Assembly (NCBI GenBank): GCA_958496175.1
Contig: OY292275.1
Location: 18,166,001-18,230,000 of the forward strand
Origin: Sisyra terminalis
Taxonomy: Eukaryota > Arthropoda > Insecta > Neuroptera > Sisyridae
Length of the DNA stretch: 64,000 nt
Reading direction: 5' to 3'
The notes beneath the pieces are model-generated. The model made no database searches and had not been told where the DNA came from. It saw only the letters and a program-made list of their open reading frames with translations. The translations under genes were made by a program, and so were the position numbers. Positions 1 through 12,112 of this stretch are shown here, in pieces. How positions within the stretch are numbered: position 1 is the stretch's first letter; the number at the start of each line of letters is the position of its first letter.

Positions 1-3000
1 AATATTATATACTACAATATTTCTTCAAAAATAAAAATTTCACTTTCATAACAACAAAGCTTAAGATGGCTTAAGATTAGCGGTTAACTGTGTTTGAATA
101 TCATTGAAAAATAGGGAAATCAGTGAAATGGTTTTAGTTGTAAAGAAAAAGTTCAGCTGTAAAAGCGTCTTAGACTTCGAAATCATATTCTAAACCAACC
201 CCGAATTTAGTTGGGAAATAACTTTAAAGCTCATATCTGCATCTGTCATTATAATTAAATAAAAAAGCAAAAGCTCTTAGTTCTAAGTATGAGCTACTCC
301 TAACGATTGATTTTCATTTATAAAATCGAACGCCATACAATAGTTCAACCAATTAAATATAGTTCACATGCACGTTTTGTAATAATAAAACGTGTCTAAT
401 AACATAAATGTCTGAACATGGTTTTTAAGTATGTACTCTATTGTAAATGCATGTTACAAATCTGTTTAAGTATAAAATCATATATTATGAAACTTACCAA
501 CAGTTTATGTTTAAAAACATTATTTTCCCCGTGTTTAAATTGATTAAGTTTTAGTGGTATTATTAAAAACTTTTCGGTTGTTTCAGATCCAATTAAAACT
601 TTATAGTGAATTTAAATTTTTAAGACCCTGAGAATATATGTATTTGATTGAATATGACGAATAATTCGTTGTTATACCTTTATCTATACCAGAAAGATAC
701 CACCAGGGAAGAAAAACTTTCTCAATGATTTTTTTAATAAGTCGTAGATTGCAATAAATTTTATGTCACTTTTCAGATAGTTTATCGTATATTAGCTTCA
801 TTTTTGTTATAAAATAATATACTAATTATTATTTTTATATTCCATAAATTCTTAATAAGTTAGATACCACAGTGAAACGAGTTATATAAAACCAACTCTT
901 CGATTTGCCAACTAATTGTTAATGGTACGTTTATACAATTAGAAAGGATTACTTGCGCATTAAATTACTACAATATATTTAAAAAAATGAAGATATTACC
1001 TAAATGTATAATATTCACCAATAAACATTATTTGTTTGTACATTTCGATCTTTTAATAGAACATTGAAACACAACAGCAATATCCATGTTTATAGAGCCT
1101 TATACGTTATAATTATAGCCCATCAAGGTGTGCAAAATTCTTTACGTAAGTAAATCGATTTCATTGTTTTAGTTAATAAATGAACTCATTAGTCATTACA
1201 ATCATTTGTGCATAAGTTAAAAATAAGTGGGAAAGAAAAATGCATACTTATTCAATTTGAAATATGAGCTTTAATGTTTTTAATAGCTAAGCTAACCAAT
1301 TGTTTGTAATAAATCACATCATAGCTTTGAAAAAAACATGCATAATACATAAATATGCTATAAGTATAACAATGCAATTGTGACAAAACATATAAAATAA
1401 TTTTTACGCAATCAAAGCTATATAGAGTTAATATGTGAAAACAAATAAATATTCATTTGAATAATTTCAGTACAAGTAGGTATTAATAGCGAAAGGTTAT
1501 ATTTGTACTATATTGTTTCAAGGATAGCAAATTCAAATTGAATAAAGATTTAAATTATGAACGTTTAATTTCAAAATAAAAACTGACACGTGTAATTGTC
1601 TTATAAATTATTTATTATAACGTAATGATGTTTGTAAATTAAGTATTATTGGAGTACTTAGTTCTTCCTATTTAATTAATAGGTCTATTTAATGTTATTC
1701 ATAAATATTTTTACAAAAATTATAATATCACAAGGAAATTCCATCGTTTCTTTCCTTTTTTTATTTTCTGCGAAGATGCGCATAATTTTTATTAGTTACT
1801 ATCATATGTATATCAAATTAAAAATGCAAGAAAATATTAATTTTATCAACATCTAACATTAGCACCTACTCTTGTTTATATATTAAATGATGTCTTTTCT
1901 ACTATAAGTAGAGTTATTTACATATAACTTTAAATGGGAGGTGAGAGCAAACCAAAAATTGGTATTTCCTGCATTTTATTTGGCATTTACCTATTTTGTA
2001 TTCAATGTACAAATGACTGTAGAAAATTATCAGTCACATCAAAAAATTAATAATTAACTATTAAGGCAATATATCGTACAATAAATTGTTGTTTTATGAA
2101 ACAAGGGGCACGATGGGTTTTATAATTGAAAGTTGAATTGTTCAAAGTTTGAGAACACATGAACAAAATTGTTTCTAGAAAACAAATCAGGAAATTAAGA
2201 TCAACAAAGTTTAATTTAAATTTGATGTATGCACTAAAATTTCACATTATTCAATGAGTTATTTAAACTCAATTAAGGTTTTAACAAACACCTTAATTAA
2301 AGAATAATATTTAGTAAATAAATTTTATTTTTTCTGAAAACTTTACCCAAAATGTGATAATCATGCGTTTTATTATTTCTTTTTTATTGTGGGAATTTTA
2401 TAGCTACTTTTCACGCAAACGATGACAGGTAGGCACACTTTTTATCAAAATATTATCGCAACTATATTCTACTAAACTGTAACAAATTTAATAAAATATT
2501 CTTTGAAGTAGTTTCATAAAACACATAAAAAATATAAAGGTCTGAATTTATAAATAAAAATGAATGAAATTGAAGAAAACCATACGATTTTTAAAGGTCA
2601 AAATATATTTTTTCATTTGGTGCAACATAATGAATTATATATAATAATAACATATTTGCAAATAATAAAAATGGCATTAATATTTAAAAGTTATAAAAAT
2701 AACATTTCACGAACAATCGTCGTTATTTGGTTATTCTGTTATCTCACATTAGCCCAAGCAGCTATTTTTAAATTCACATTTTAAGGCTCGTGAAAATTTT
2801 ATTCAAATGAATTAAAGATTAGAGGAAAGAATAAATATTGGAAACGAAAAAAAAAAAAAAAGAGAAATTTTCAATTTGCCTAGGATAAATAATTGGGTAT
2901 AATAATTATTTTATCCAAACTTATCTTACACGTTTATCTACAGTTTTGTATAGCTATAAAATATTGTAATTGTGTACAAGTATGCTACGTATATATGTTG

Positions 3001-6000
3001 ATAAAATACAAAAAAAGCAATAAAAAATCGTAAGACCAATGACCAGGTAAATACCTTTATAATGTATATTTTATTTCCAAGTCACATAAATAAATAATCT
3101 CGATTGAAATTGAACTGGAACGTCTGATGACTTTTTCTCTAACACAAAACTATTTTTTAATTCTGTTATTAAATCCACATTTTTATCTACTCGGATTATT
3201 TCATAGTTTTTAATTTATAAAAATACCTATTTTAAATTCATTTTATACTCTTTGCCTGAGAAATTTTCATGCAAACTTTGTTTTTCTCATACCTAAACTT
3301 AATTTCCTTGTTTACCTTGCAATTAATAAGCGATTACAAAAAAAACTTTATCCTCTAGGTGTATCTGTTATCCAGCTTTTATTATGCCGACAAATAATTA
3401 CAAAAATTATTAATTTAAATAAATATGTGCCAATTACATCACATTACATCAAAGAACAAAATTATGCTTTCATTTTAAAATAAAAATAAAATGAATCAAA
3501 GAATATTTTTTCTTCTTTATAAAACTAAGTAATTATTAATTTTTAATAATTGCAAGTCGCTTAATTAAAAACAGTGAAAAATTATTAAGGTTTTAATTAA
3601 TATTTAATCATGGGCATAAGCCAAGTAGGTGGTACGGGCTATGGGAAAGAAGTCCTCAAGAAAAGGATTTTTGTACCCATAGGCTAATTTGATTATTGTT
3701 TAACTGAACATTGTTGCAATTTTTATGGAATTTAAGCATGAGTTTCTTGTTAAAAGCTCAATCATTTTGCCTGCCTTATCAAAAATTTTCAATGGTTTGA
3801 ATAATAAGATAAACGGTATAGTAATAATCTTACATTATCTGTAGACAAAAAAACACAATTCTAAAATTTGATTCGTTATGGAATTTGTTATATGAATTAT
3901 TTTAAACGTTCAATATGACTCTATAATAGTATCCCATTTTTGTTAAGCTCTTATAAAGATTGATTAAAAATTGTCTTAAGCATATAAATATTATGACTAA
4001 AATATAATAACACAACTTGTAAGCATTTTTAAATGTACTATATATCTTTATTTTATTTTTTTGAGGCTAGGCAAAGGATTGCGAAAATAGGTAGGTACTT
4101 AAATATATAATATGTAGGTAAAGTAAGGTAAAATAGAAAAACTGAATCTAGGAAAACAATCTACTCTGCATATAATAACTATATTTTTCACCCAGAAATA
4201 TACTTATACTTCAAATATAATTGTAATAGCTATTCAAACTAACTTTCTTAGAGTTTAATTTTACAAAGTTTAATAATAGTAAAAAAAAAGGTTTTTTGAA
4301 TTTTCGTGACTGTTGGGTTTTGGAAATTTTTGATATTTCAATATAATTTTCTTAATAAGAAAAATAGTTTTCAGAAATGAACGTTAATTTTTTTTTCTTA
4401 TGTAAAAAATGTTTAAGCTTAAACAAAGAAAGGAAAATAATGTTTTTATTGAGTATTCTATTCAAATAAATATGACTTTAAAATATTTTTATTCTTCTCA
4501 TACATAGAAGAAAAAAATTACTACTCAAGTTTCATAACTACAAGTGTTTCATAATCATAATTATTTATTTACCATAAGTCCAACAAAAAACTTATCAACA
4601 TTTGTCTCCAGTAATATTATATTCAATATAATTAAAGTGAACTTAATAGTTAAAGTACTTGCAGTACTAGAGATAGATAAGATTTTGGATACATCTTGAC
4701 CGAATACATTTTTTAATTTTGATTTGAGTTTCATTTCTAGATTTGGAAAATGCTGATATGAAAGCCAATTTAATTTTTATGTCACTCATCAAAAATCGAT
4801 GAAATTACCTTTTACTTATGTGTATAAAATTTAGTTATGAGATTCGAAATTTTTAAGTTCGTCTCTTGAACCTTTTCAAAACTTCGAATGCCGTAATTGA
4901 CTTTTATGATTATTAAGAAAATTATAAAGAAAACTCACCTGCATATAGTTAAAATTTTGTAAGAATATAAAAACAATTAGTAGCTTTAAAAACATTGGGA
5001 AAAAATACTGGGACTAATCAATTAAGTAAAGTAAAATGTACTGTGTAAATAACTTCTAAAATTAATCTTACCATTAAAAAAATAATGTAAACATCAAATA
5101 TACATAAGATTAATGTTGAAAATGTATGTATTTCGATACAAATTTGATGTGTCTCTGTCCCTGTAGTATGCTTATTTATAACTTATCCCAATATTCATCA
5201 GATGAATTTCACCAGTTTTTGATAAGGAGACTAATTTAATTTGATTGAAATGAGTTAAATGGTCTACAAAAGTTAAAGGTCAATTGTATAAATTTAACTT
5301 ACATATGTTAAGTGGATGTCTTTTGATATTTTGTTTGTTTGAGAAACGAACGAATTATTTAGGTTCATTTATTTTATTTTTGTCTAGATACACTGAATAT
5401 TTGTGGAGTCCTTGTTGTTATCAACCGCGTCTGATGATACAATTCTCACAACAAGTGGATTCCGACATTGCAAATGTTTTCTCAAGTTTTCAATCAATAA
5501 ACGCGAGCAGCTTTCATTCTGGACCAAGCCAAGGACATTGTGCAATGTGTATATAACAGGGAATCGTGTTTTGCATTATCCTTGTTAAACGTTGATGGGA
5601 AAAAGTGAGGAAATTAAACATTGCGTGTTGATAAAACATGCGATTGTAATTTGATAGACGGTTTGTTAGATTTTCAAAAACTTTCCGAGTTGTTCTGACA
5701 CAAATAAATTAAAATTCTATTCCTCTGATCATTGATTTACGGATCAAATTTACGACCTCGAAATTTAAAAAAAAACATTTTCCTGTTGGATATTTTTATT
5801 TGGGACTTTTGAAGTGAATTAATTTTGAATATCATTTATCGCTACAAAAGTACTTATTCAAATTTGCAAAAAAACGACATGCAAAAGTTGAATAAAATAT
5901 ATTATGCTAATGTATAATATGTAACCTTACTGAATTAATATAACCGTTTAATTATTTACTTATTCACTTATTATTGGGATTGGTAGGAGAAAAATAGAAA

Positions 6001-8675
6001 AGCTACCCCTACAATTTACCAGTCATAAATTTATTCTTTTTTTAGAGGAATTATTAATTTATTTAAATTCATAAATAGGTCACTTTGAAATAAATCTTAA
6101 AGTATTGGTATTCGCTCTTCTTAAGAAAAACAGCTAATGTTGGGAAAACATACTAAATATTGTCAACCTATATTGGGAAATTTTTTACTCCATTTTGTAA
6201 GACAAATTAAGATAGAAAGAGTACATAGATATATCGAAAAATAAAGATTTTCCATTTTTCGTTTTACACTTTAAATAGTGTCAAGTTTCAACCCAGCATT
6301 CAAATTAATGAAAGTAAATAAGAAATATTTTAAAGGTTTAAGCATTTAAAAGTCATTTACACCATTTTCAAATATTCAATAGATTTTATTTTTCAATTTG
6401 AAGAAAGCACCATCGAAATTTTAGCCTAAACTAACTACCAATTATAAATTTTCTCCTGACAGTATGATTTTTTTTTTCAAATAGTTAAAAAAATATATTT
6501 TTATTCAATTTTTCTTCTTCCTCAGATTGAATATAAATATTAAGATAATTAATTACCTTGTAGGAAAAAGGCATTTAGAAGCATTTTGAAATAATTACAT
6601 TTAAACTTATTTAAAGTCTTTTGAACATTTAAAATGCCTCTTTTCAACAGAGTGCACTTTGTGCAGTCAAAGTTTATTTCAATCCTTAAAAGTGACCAAT
6701 TCCAAATCAATAATATCAATTAATATCAATTTAATATCTTACATATTAATTTAGTAATATTATGATCAAGCTTTATAAGTTTCACAAGTCGAAAAAAGTC
6801 AATACAAACCTCTTATGATGGCATTTTAATTTAAAAAATCTTTCTAAATTGTGCAAATAGTTTTTGCAAAATTTTAAAGTTTTTGTTTAAAAAAAATAGT
6901 AATATCGATAAAATTACAACAAAATTTCTCCAGCATTCGCACTTGCCCCCCAAAAATATTCGATATTTTACGAAATATCGTAGCAGTATTTTAATTAAAT
7001 GTGCTGTGAATTTAATTGTTACTAATGATTTTTAAACCACTTAAACTAGTTCTGGTTTAAAAAGCATGAAAATAAAAAAAAATCATCGTTAATTAGGAAG
7101 AATTATTTGCCAAAAATATGTCAACTTTTATCTTATTATAAATACCATAATTATTTTTATACAATTGAACTATTAATATTAATGAAGTTACAACAAAAAT
7201 TATTTGTTTATTTTTAAATAATATTCAAGAAGATGCTTATTTAATAAATAATTTTTCCGTGTTTTGGTCAAAAAAATTTTTTGATAAAGTTTATGTTTAG
7301 TTGTTTCGCAGAGCTCATATATGTTAATGAAAGCACTAATTCTCTTAACGTAAATAACACTGTATATTATGTTAAAAAATTATTAAGAAAGCCAAAACTA
7401 AATTAAAAAATGATTATATGGTAATTTATTAACTTACGTTTAAATCCATTTATTTATCAAAAGAAACATAAGCAACAAACATTCACGTTTAATTGATAGA
7501 ATGTATGCGTTACATATTCTACATACGAACTTAATCAATGAGGCTTGCTTGACCGGCAGCACGTAATCGTAGTAGGTATAAGTTTATGTATTTTATAGAA
7601 TATCAGTTCATATACTAAATGTGCAAGGAATAATATGTATGTAGTGTAAGTATATAAACAGGAGACAAATTGAAATCAATGTTTTAAACGCCGAAAATAT
7701 AAGCGGTAAGTATTAACGCATTGTTCGAAATATTGCGTCCATAGTATCGACTGTTATTTCGCCTCTAGCTTTCTATGCTTTCTATACAGAAGCTATACAC
7801 ATCTATTTTTATATCAAACATTTAACAGACGTGAAATATCCGGAGATGAAATTGTATTATTGATGCGTAACTTAAAATAGATATTTGTCGTTATAACAGT
7901 GAAAAAAACTAGGCAAACTATCCACGATCTACCTTTAATTAGAGCGTTTTAAACTTGAAACTTACGAACAGTAAAAATATGATTAACTAAAAATATTTTT
8001 CAAGTCTATGACAAAACTATTGCGTTTAAGTATGAGGATTGAAAAAATATTTAAGATACCAACTTTTGGCAAAATTTTATCTGCAATAAAACTGGGTCAC
8101 AAAATTCTTTTAATAGTATATGCTCTAAAAAGTATTTGATTTTTAAAAACTTTTATTTGAAAAGACGTTTATTGTTCAAGAAGTTATGTGGGAAGAAAAA
8201 AGTTTAGTCGTAACAATATGCTGAAACAATAAAAATAGATAATCAATACAATAAATACCCAACACTTGATAGGCTTCAGTTATATCTAATAGAACTTCAA
8301 GTTCACTATCGAATCAAGCATTAGTTTAATTAAATTTGATACTAAAAATATTTATAAAAAAAAATATTTATACAGGATACCACAAAATTTTATTCAAAAA
8401 TTGATAATATTTACAAAAATTAATTAATTCATTCATTATACCAAGTATTGTTGCGTATTATTTGTATTTATTTTGTTATTTTATCTACCGTCCTCGTTAG
8501 AAACTACTGGAGTACAGTTCAGGGTCGACTGATAATGTGCGTACATTAGAAATTAAGAGAATTATATTTCATAAAATTAGACATAATAAAAATATATTGG
8601 TTATACAAATGTTGAAGCGTTACTTTACGAAGCATTAACGAAAGTTAACATTAATCGTTGATTCATAAATAGACA
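1..8675. other. AT-rich gene-free stretch
   Basis: I see no recognisable gene, RNA gene or complete mobile element here. The DNA is AT-rich with short homopolymer runs. Open frames are short and show no family motif; the 74-codon frame at 2560-2784 is low-complexity Ile/Lys/Asn-rich sequence expected by chance. The only departure is a GC-richer island at about 5390-5600, described separately. This may be distal intergenic sequence or the intron of a gene whose exons lie outside the window. Confidence 0.6.
5390..5600. other. GC-richer island with several open frames, unidentified
   Basis: This block stands out from its AT-rich surroundings. The plus strand is open in two overlapping frames (90 and 61 codons). 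The minus strand is also open for about 65 codons, with an ordinary-looking amino-acid mix that includes RIVSSDAVDN and ends at a TAG near 5391. Multiple frames open at once is partly a result of higher GC. I recognise no protein family. It could be an isolated exon, a decayed transposon piece or chance. Confidence 0.25.
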
Positions 8676-8814
8676 TCGGATTATATGCACTATCAAAATG
8701 CCAAAATATGCATATAAATATGTACTAAAAATGGGCAAAATATGCATAATTAAAAAACTATTTATTTTTAGAATTTACCTTTATTTTCACATTATATTTA
8801 TCTTAACATATATA

Positions 8815-8985
8815 ATTCCTCTGTACATATGTACAGTACTGAACTTCTCCTAAGCCGCCAGACCTATTCTCCAGAAATTTTCAGTGTGTATTTGAATGGG
8901 ATCCTGGTTTAGATCCACAATTGGACCATAAAGATGAAAATGATGAAAATCTGAAAATCATCTTTCGACGTCAACTTACGTTACC
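8815..8985 (+). mobile_element. Helitron 5' fragment nested in the hAT relic
   Basis: From about 8845 the sequence (ACTGAACTTCTCCTAAGCC, then GTGTATTTGAATGGGATCC, then TTTAGATCCACAATTGGACC) parallels the 5' part of the complete non-autonomous Helitron at 55807-56587. The order of blocks and the spacing agree, with many substitutions. No matching Helitron 3' end (hairpin plus CTAG) is seen nearby, so this is a truncated copy. It lies inside the hAT-type inverted repeats, which suggests it inserted later or was carried along. Confidence 0.5.
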
Positions 8986-9169
8986 GGGCAGAATTTTAAA
9001 TTTGTAATTTTCGGAGATCCCTTCAGAAGTGCCGTTGATAAATGCATCAATTTTTTTATTACTGCAGGACGGGGATTTTTACACAAAACTGCATTTAATT
9101 TGCCACGAACCTATTGCAATAGTTAACTCTAAAGAGCGTTATTATGTTTAAACATTTTTTCGAATATTT

Positions 9170-9660
9170 CCATGGACCTGCACAGAGGAATGTGTCTAGT
9201 TTCTCATTGCATCGACTATAATGCTGAAATGTGTTGCTTTAAGAACAATATATTTTTATTTTTTTTGATTGAAGGATCCTTAAACGCCAGCTACCTTGAA
9301 TTGATTGTAATGGCGTCCGGTTTGTCAAATTTTCCAACTACTTCTTTTATGGCTTTGAAATTCTTAGCATATAACAGCTTTGTATTAAGTTCTTTACCGT
9401 GTTAATAATGGTTCAGGGTAGTACTACGTTTGATAGTTGCTCTTTATATGCTTGTAAACGCCATACTGCTATTAAAAGCACTTTTTTTTTGTAGAAGAAA
9501 TCAATTTATTGACTATCCCGAAGTCGTTTCTGATCTTTTCCGCAACTTGTTATAATCCGTGGGCTAGCCAAGTGATGTGAAGCAATATTGGGTACAATAC
9601 TTTCAGAGCTTGACGTATGGGGGACATGTTAATGGCGTAATATAACACACCTAACACGTA
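9170..9660 (-). pseudogene. hAT transposase pseudogene fragment
   Basis: This is a broken remnant of a hAT-superfamily transposase on the minus strand. Short runs of recognisable protein (ALKVLYP, then AEKIRNDFGIVNKLISSTKK, then PEPLLTR, then NFKAIKEVVGKFDKPDAITI) are separated by frameshifts and in-frame stops. In living relatives these blocks lie in the C-terminal half of the RNase H-like catalytic region, with a PxLTRWGTW-type motif. The Trp-Gly-Thr-Trp part is destroyed here. The plus-strand open frame over the same stretch (9172-9405) is a shadow with no support. Confidence 0.6.
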
Positions 9661-9745
9661 AACTACTGAACTCTGTCAATAAAAAAGTACCAAAATATGC
9701 AATAACGTTATAAAAATTGAATTATATGCATTTGCATATAATCTG

Positions 9746-10541
9746 ATGTATATTCATAAATATTGGTAAATATCAATAAGCGGAGTAAGTTAGAATATAA
9801 TCTTTAAAACGCAGCATCTTAATATTTTAATATCCAAAGTAGAATTTTGGTTTTCATTTATAGTTTCAACCAATCTCGAAAATGAAAATTACTTTAGAAA
9901 CATTCTATATGTTATGTTTGGTATACATTTACTTTTTTTTTTGTGCAGTGAACTCCCATTATGCTGATAGCTCCCAAAAGCTGCACGAAAGCTTAAAAAA
10001 TCTCACCTAAATTAAAATTTAGATTTGAATTTACCGAATGTAAAAGTTAGGTTTAACACTATATTATTTTTGTTTTAAATATTATTCGTCAATATTTTTG
10101 TAATAACTCTCAAAGTCAATCAATTAATCGAAAAACTTATTTTATTAATTAACCATTTATGACCTTGTGGTCAGTGGTGTTGATATTCCAGTAATGTAAA
10201 CTTAACGTTGGGTTAGTAGTATCCCTAAATTCAAGTCCTTGAATGATTATCACTTATCACAAGCAATAAACTTTGAAAATTAGTTTCTCTTAAGAATTAT
10301 ATAGACTTAAAGGAAGAAAAGTATAAAATGTTTAGTTTAATATTTGAAAGTAATGCATAGGTTCTATCGGTTCTATTTACACTTAGTGATTGATATCCTG
10401 ATAAAGCAATTATCACTTATTAAATACAATCCCTGTTCTCAAATAAAATCGTAGGCATATTAAATAAGTATTAAAACGTTCTGAACATTTAAAATTGCAA
10501 TACTCCGGTGGCGAAAATCGAATTTTATATAGTTACAAGTA
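9746..10541. other. AT-rich spacer, nothing recognised
   Basis: No coding potential, RNA gene or repeat boundary could be supported between the hAT relic and the repeat compound that begins near 10542. Confidence 0.6.
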
Positions 10542-10647
10542 TTGTTTGGGTTGAAGAACGTATTATTCTTTTGGGAGATCAATGTTTAGTAAGTGCTAGT
10601 GTTATTGAAACTTGTAAATATTGTTCTAATTGAATTTTTCACTCTAG
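10542..10647 (+). repeat. Direct repeat A, copy 1 (ends like an intron 3' end)
   Basis: This block is repeated in the same orientation at 11581-11686, about 1.04 kb away. Shared segments include TTGTTTGGGT, TTTTGGGAGAT, TTATTGAAA and TTGTAAATATTGTTCTAATTG. Both copies end in a pyrimidine-rich tract followed by AG (CACTCTAG here, TTTTCTTTTCAG in copy 2), so both resemble the 3' end of an intron. Sequence beyond the AG differs between the copies. Confidence 0.7.
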
Positions 10648-10662
10648 ATCATTGTTTCCTAA

Positions 10663-10730
10663 CCAGTGGTCCGCGGACCTCTGGGAGTCCGCGAGCCTAT
10701 GTTTGGGGGTCCGCGGTCCCATTTGAAAAA
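10663..10730 (+). mobile_element. hAT-like terminal fragment
   Basis: The stretch CAGTGGTCCGCGGACC is followed by repeated GTCCGCG motifs (three within about 60 bases). It is GC-rich against an AT-rich background. CAGTGGTCC is a typical start of insect hAT elements and their MITEs. The opposite end (CCACTG) was not found, so this is probably a solo end or a truncated copy. It starts just downstream of repeat A copy 1 and may explain why that copy lacks the following exon-like sequence. Confidence 0.45.
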
Positions 10731-10854
10731 GGTTGTTTTTTGTTTTTTAATTTAATGAAGGAATATTAAAATATAATATTGTCCGAAAATTGCACCTTTT
10801 TTCACTCAAGGTTCCTTGGCATTATGCCAAATAAAAAGAAAATTAATTAGAAAA

Positions 10855-11088
10855 TGTTTTTCATCAGCAACGATAAGGATGATCCAATCAATAATATTCA
10901 GCGAAAAAATCCCTTATATCCTTATTTTATTATTGAAAATTGTCCTTTTTGAAACTTTGAATTGGAATTATGGTTGTCCTGTTACTCAAAGGACTAAAAA
11001 ATTTTCATATTATAACTCACTGGAAAGCCTTGCTTAAGAATCCGTTGATAAAGTTAGTCCTTATAAGGAAAAATCACCCCTCGAAAAC
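10855..11088 (+). repeat. Repeat B, left arm of an inverted pair
   Basis: This 234-bp block recurs in inverted orientation at 11879-12112 with only scattered mismatches (about 95 percent identical by eye). A third, more diverged direct copy lies between them at about 11175-11345. The frame open through much of the arm (peptide with SIIFSEKIPYIL and KIVLFETLNWNYG) also exists in the other arm simply because they are copies. The left copy has an in-frame stop, and no protein family is recognised, so I do not call it coding. Confidence 0.85.
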
Positions 11089-11174
11089 GACCAATTTTGT
11101 GGCAAATTTGATGCATGCATTTTAACCTACTTAACTTCCCATTTTTATTTCCCAAGGATCTAGCCTTTATGCCC

Positions 11175-11345
11175 AACGATAAAGGATGATTCAGATTATA
11201 ATATTCGGGCCGATTTCAACGGAAAAAAAACATATCTTATATCTTTTTTTGCACTAGAAAATTGTCCTTTTTGAAACTTTGAATGGATATTACGGGTGTC
11301 CTTTTGCACTCAGGACAAAAAATTTTTGATTTTACAAATCACGTT
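11175..11345 (+). repeat. Repeat B, diverged third copy
   Basis: Segments AAGGATGATTCA, AAAATTGTCCTTTTTGAAAC and TTTGAATGGATATTACGGGT follow the same order as in the 10855-11088 arm, with insertions and substitutions. Its divergence suggests it is older than the near-identical inverted pair. Confidence 0.65.
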
Positions 11346-11580
11346 ACGACCTTATTTATTAAATCGTCGAGGAAAAGCACCCTTACCAGGAAATGCAATC
11401 CTTGTTATTATCCGTTTTTTTTATTAAAGGTAGAAGATAGGCAACCCTTTATGAAATTGGGCTGCGGCATAAGTTTACTAGTTTACAACTTAGAAATTGG
11501 ACATATGATTTGTTTTAATAATTTAAATCAATGTATTATTACAGATTTAACATTCCTTTAAAGTGAGGGAAAGGGCAGTT

Positions 11581-11686
11581 TTGTTTGGGTGAAAGAAAGT
11601 ATCATCCTTTTGGGAGATAAATGTTTATTAATTGTAAGAGTTATTGAAATTTGTAAATATTGTTCTAATTGAAATTTTCTTTTCAG
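11581..11686 (+). repeat. Direct repeat A, copy 2 with strong splice acceptor
   Basis: This is the second copy of the block at 10542-10647. It ends in TTTTCTTTTCAG, a textbook branch/pyrimidine/AG acceptor, directly before the 61-codon open frame that starts at 11688. Confidence 0.7.
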
Positions 11687-11687
11687 A

Positions 11688-11873
11688 GGAATCTTATCGA
11701 AGACAACCGAGAAATTTTCAATGGATTTGAATTTTTCATCCTTTTCAAATGAACGTTTGAAGAATGAATGCGGATCGTTCCAGAATCTTCCAGCAAATTC
11801 ATCAAGGATATCATTTCCACAATTGGTATCTACCGAGTACCGAGACGATCACGAATGTATTTACTACAATTAA
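11688..11873 (+). CDS. Possible orphan terminal exon (61 codons plus stop), unidentified
   Basis: Immediately after a strong acceptor (TTTTCTTTTCAG ending at 11686) an uninterrupted frame runs 61 codons to TAA. It is richer in G+C than its surroundings and has a balanced residue mix (for example NECGSFQNLPANSSR and STEYRDDHECIYYN at the C terminus). That is unlike the Ile/Lys/Asn-rich chance frames nearby. I recognise no domain. No upstream exon joined to it could be identified; the equivalent position after repeat A copy 1 holds hAT-like sequence instead. It may be the last exon of an unknown gene, an exon captured by a repeat, or a relic. Confidence 0.35.
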   Translation, partial: GILSKTTEKFSMDLNFSSFSNERLKNECGSFQNLPANSSRISFPQLVSTEYRDDHECIYYN

Positions 11874-11878
11874 AACAT

Positions 11879-12112
11879 GTTTTCGAGGGGTGATTTTTCC
11901 TTATAAGGACTAACTTTATCAACGGATTCTGAAGCAAGGCTTTTAAGTGAATTATAATGTGAAAAAATTTTGGTCCTTTGAGTAACAAGACAACCATAAT
12001 TCCAATTCAAAGTTTCAAAAAGGACAATTTTCAATAATAAAATAAGGATATAAGGGATTTTTTCGCTGAATATTATTGATTGGATCATCCTTATCATTGC
12101 TGATGAAAAACA
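11879..12112 (-). repeat. Repeat B, right arm of the inverted pair
   Basis: This is the reverse complement of the 10855-11088 arm over its full 234 bp with few mismatches. It starts six bases after the stop codon of the orphan exon-like frame. About 790 bp separate the arms, so transcripts through the region could form a long double-stranded stem. A further weak similarity (a TCATCCTTATC-type motif) near 12305 hints at another decayed copy. Confidence 0.85.

Larger units (their letters stand above)
8676..9745 (-). mobile_element. Decayed hAT-type DNA transposon bounded by inverted repeats
   Basis: An 18-base motif near 8676 (ACATCGGATTATATGCA) recurs inverted near 9729-9745 with one mismatch. 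Both ends also carry AAAATATGCA-type subterminal motifs, common in insect hAT elements. Between them the minus strand (about 9660 down to 9170) reads, with stops and frameshifts, as a hAT transposase. Visible segments in order are ALKVLYP, AEKIRNDF, VNKLISSTKK, PEPLLTR and NFKAIKEVVGKFDKPDAITI, matching the order of conserved blocks in the DUF659-like hAT group. There is no intact frame, so the copy is dead. I could not find canonical CAGNG termini or an 8-bp target duplication, so the exact ends are uncertain. Confidence 0.6.

Noticed and set aside
3605..3690. Hairpin-like CTATGGG...CCCATAG stretch
   Set aside because: The stem is only seven base pairs with a long loop and there is no supporting context for an RNA gene.
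10816..12097. Two similar open frames of 73 and 75 codons on opposite strands
   Set aside because: They are the two arms of an inverted repeat; similarity reflects DNA duplication, one copy has an in-frame stop, and no protein family is recognised.
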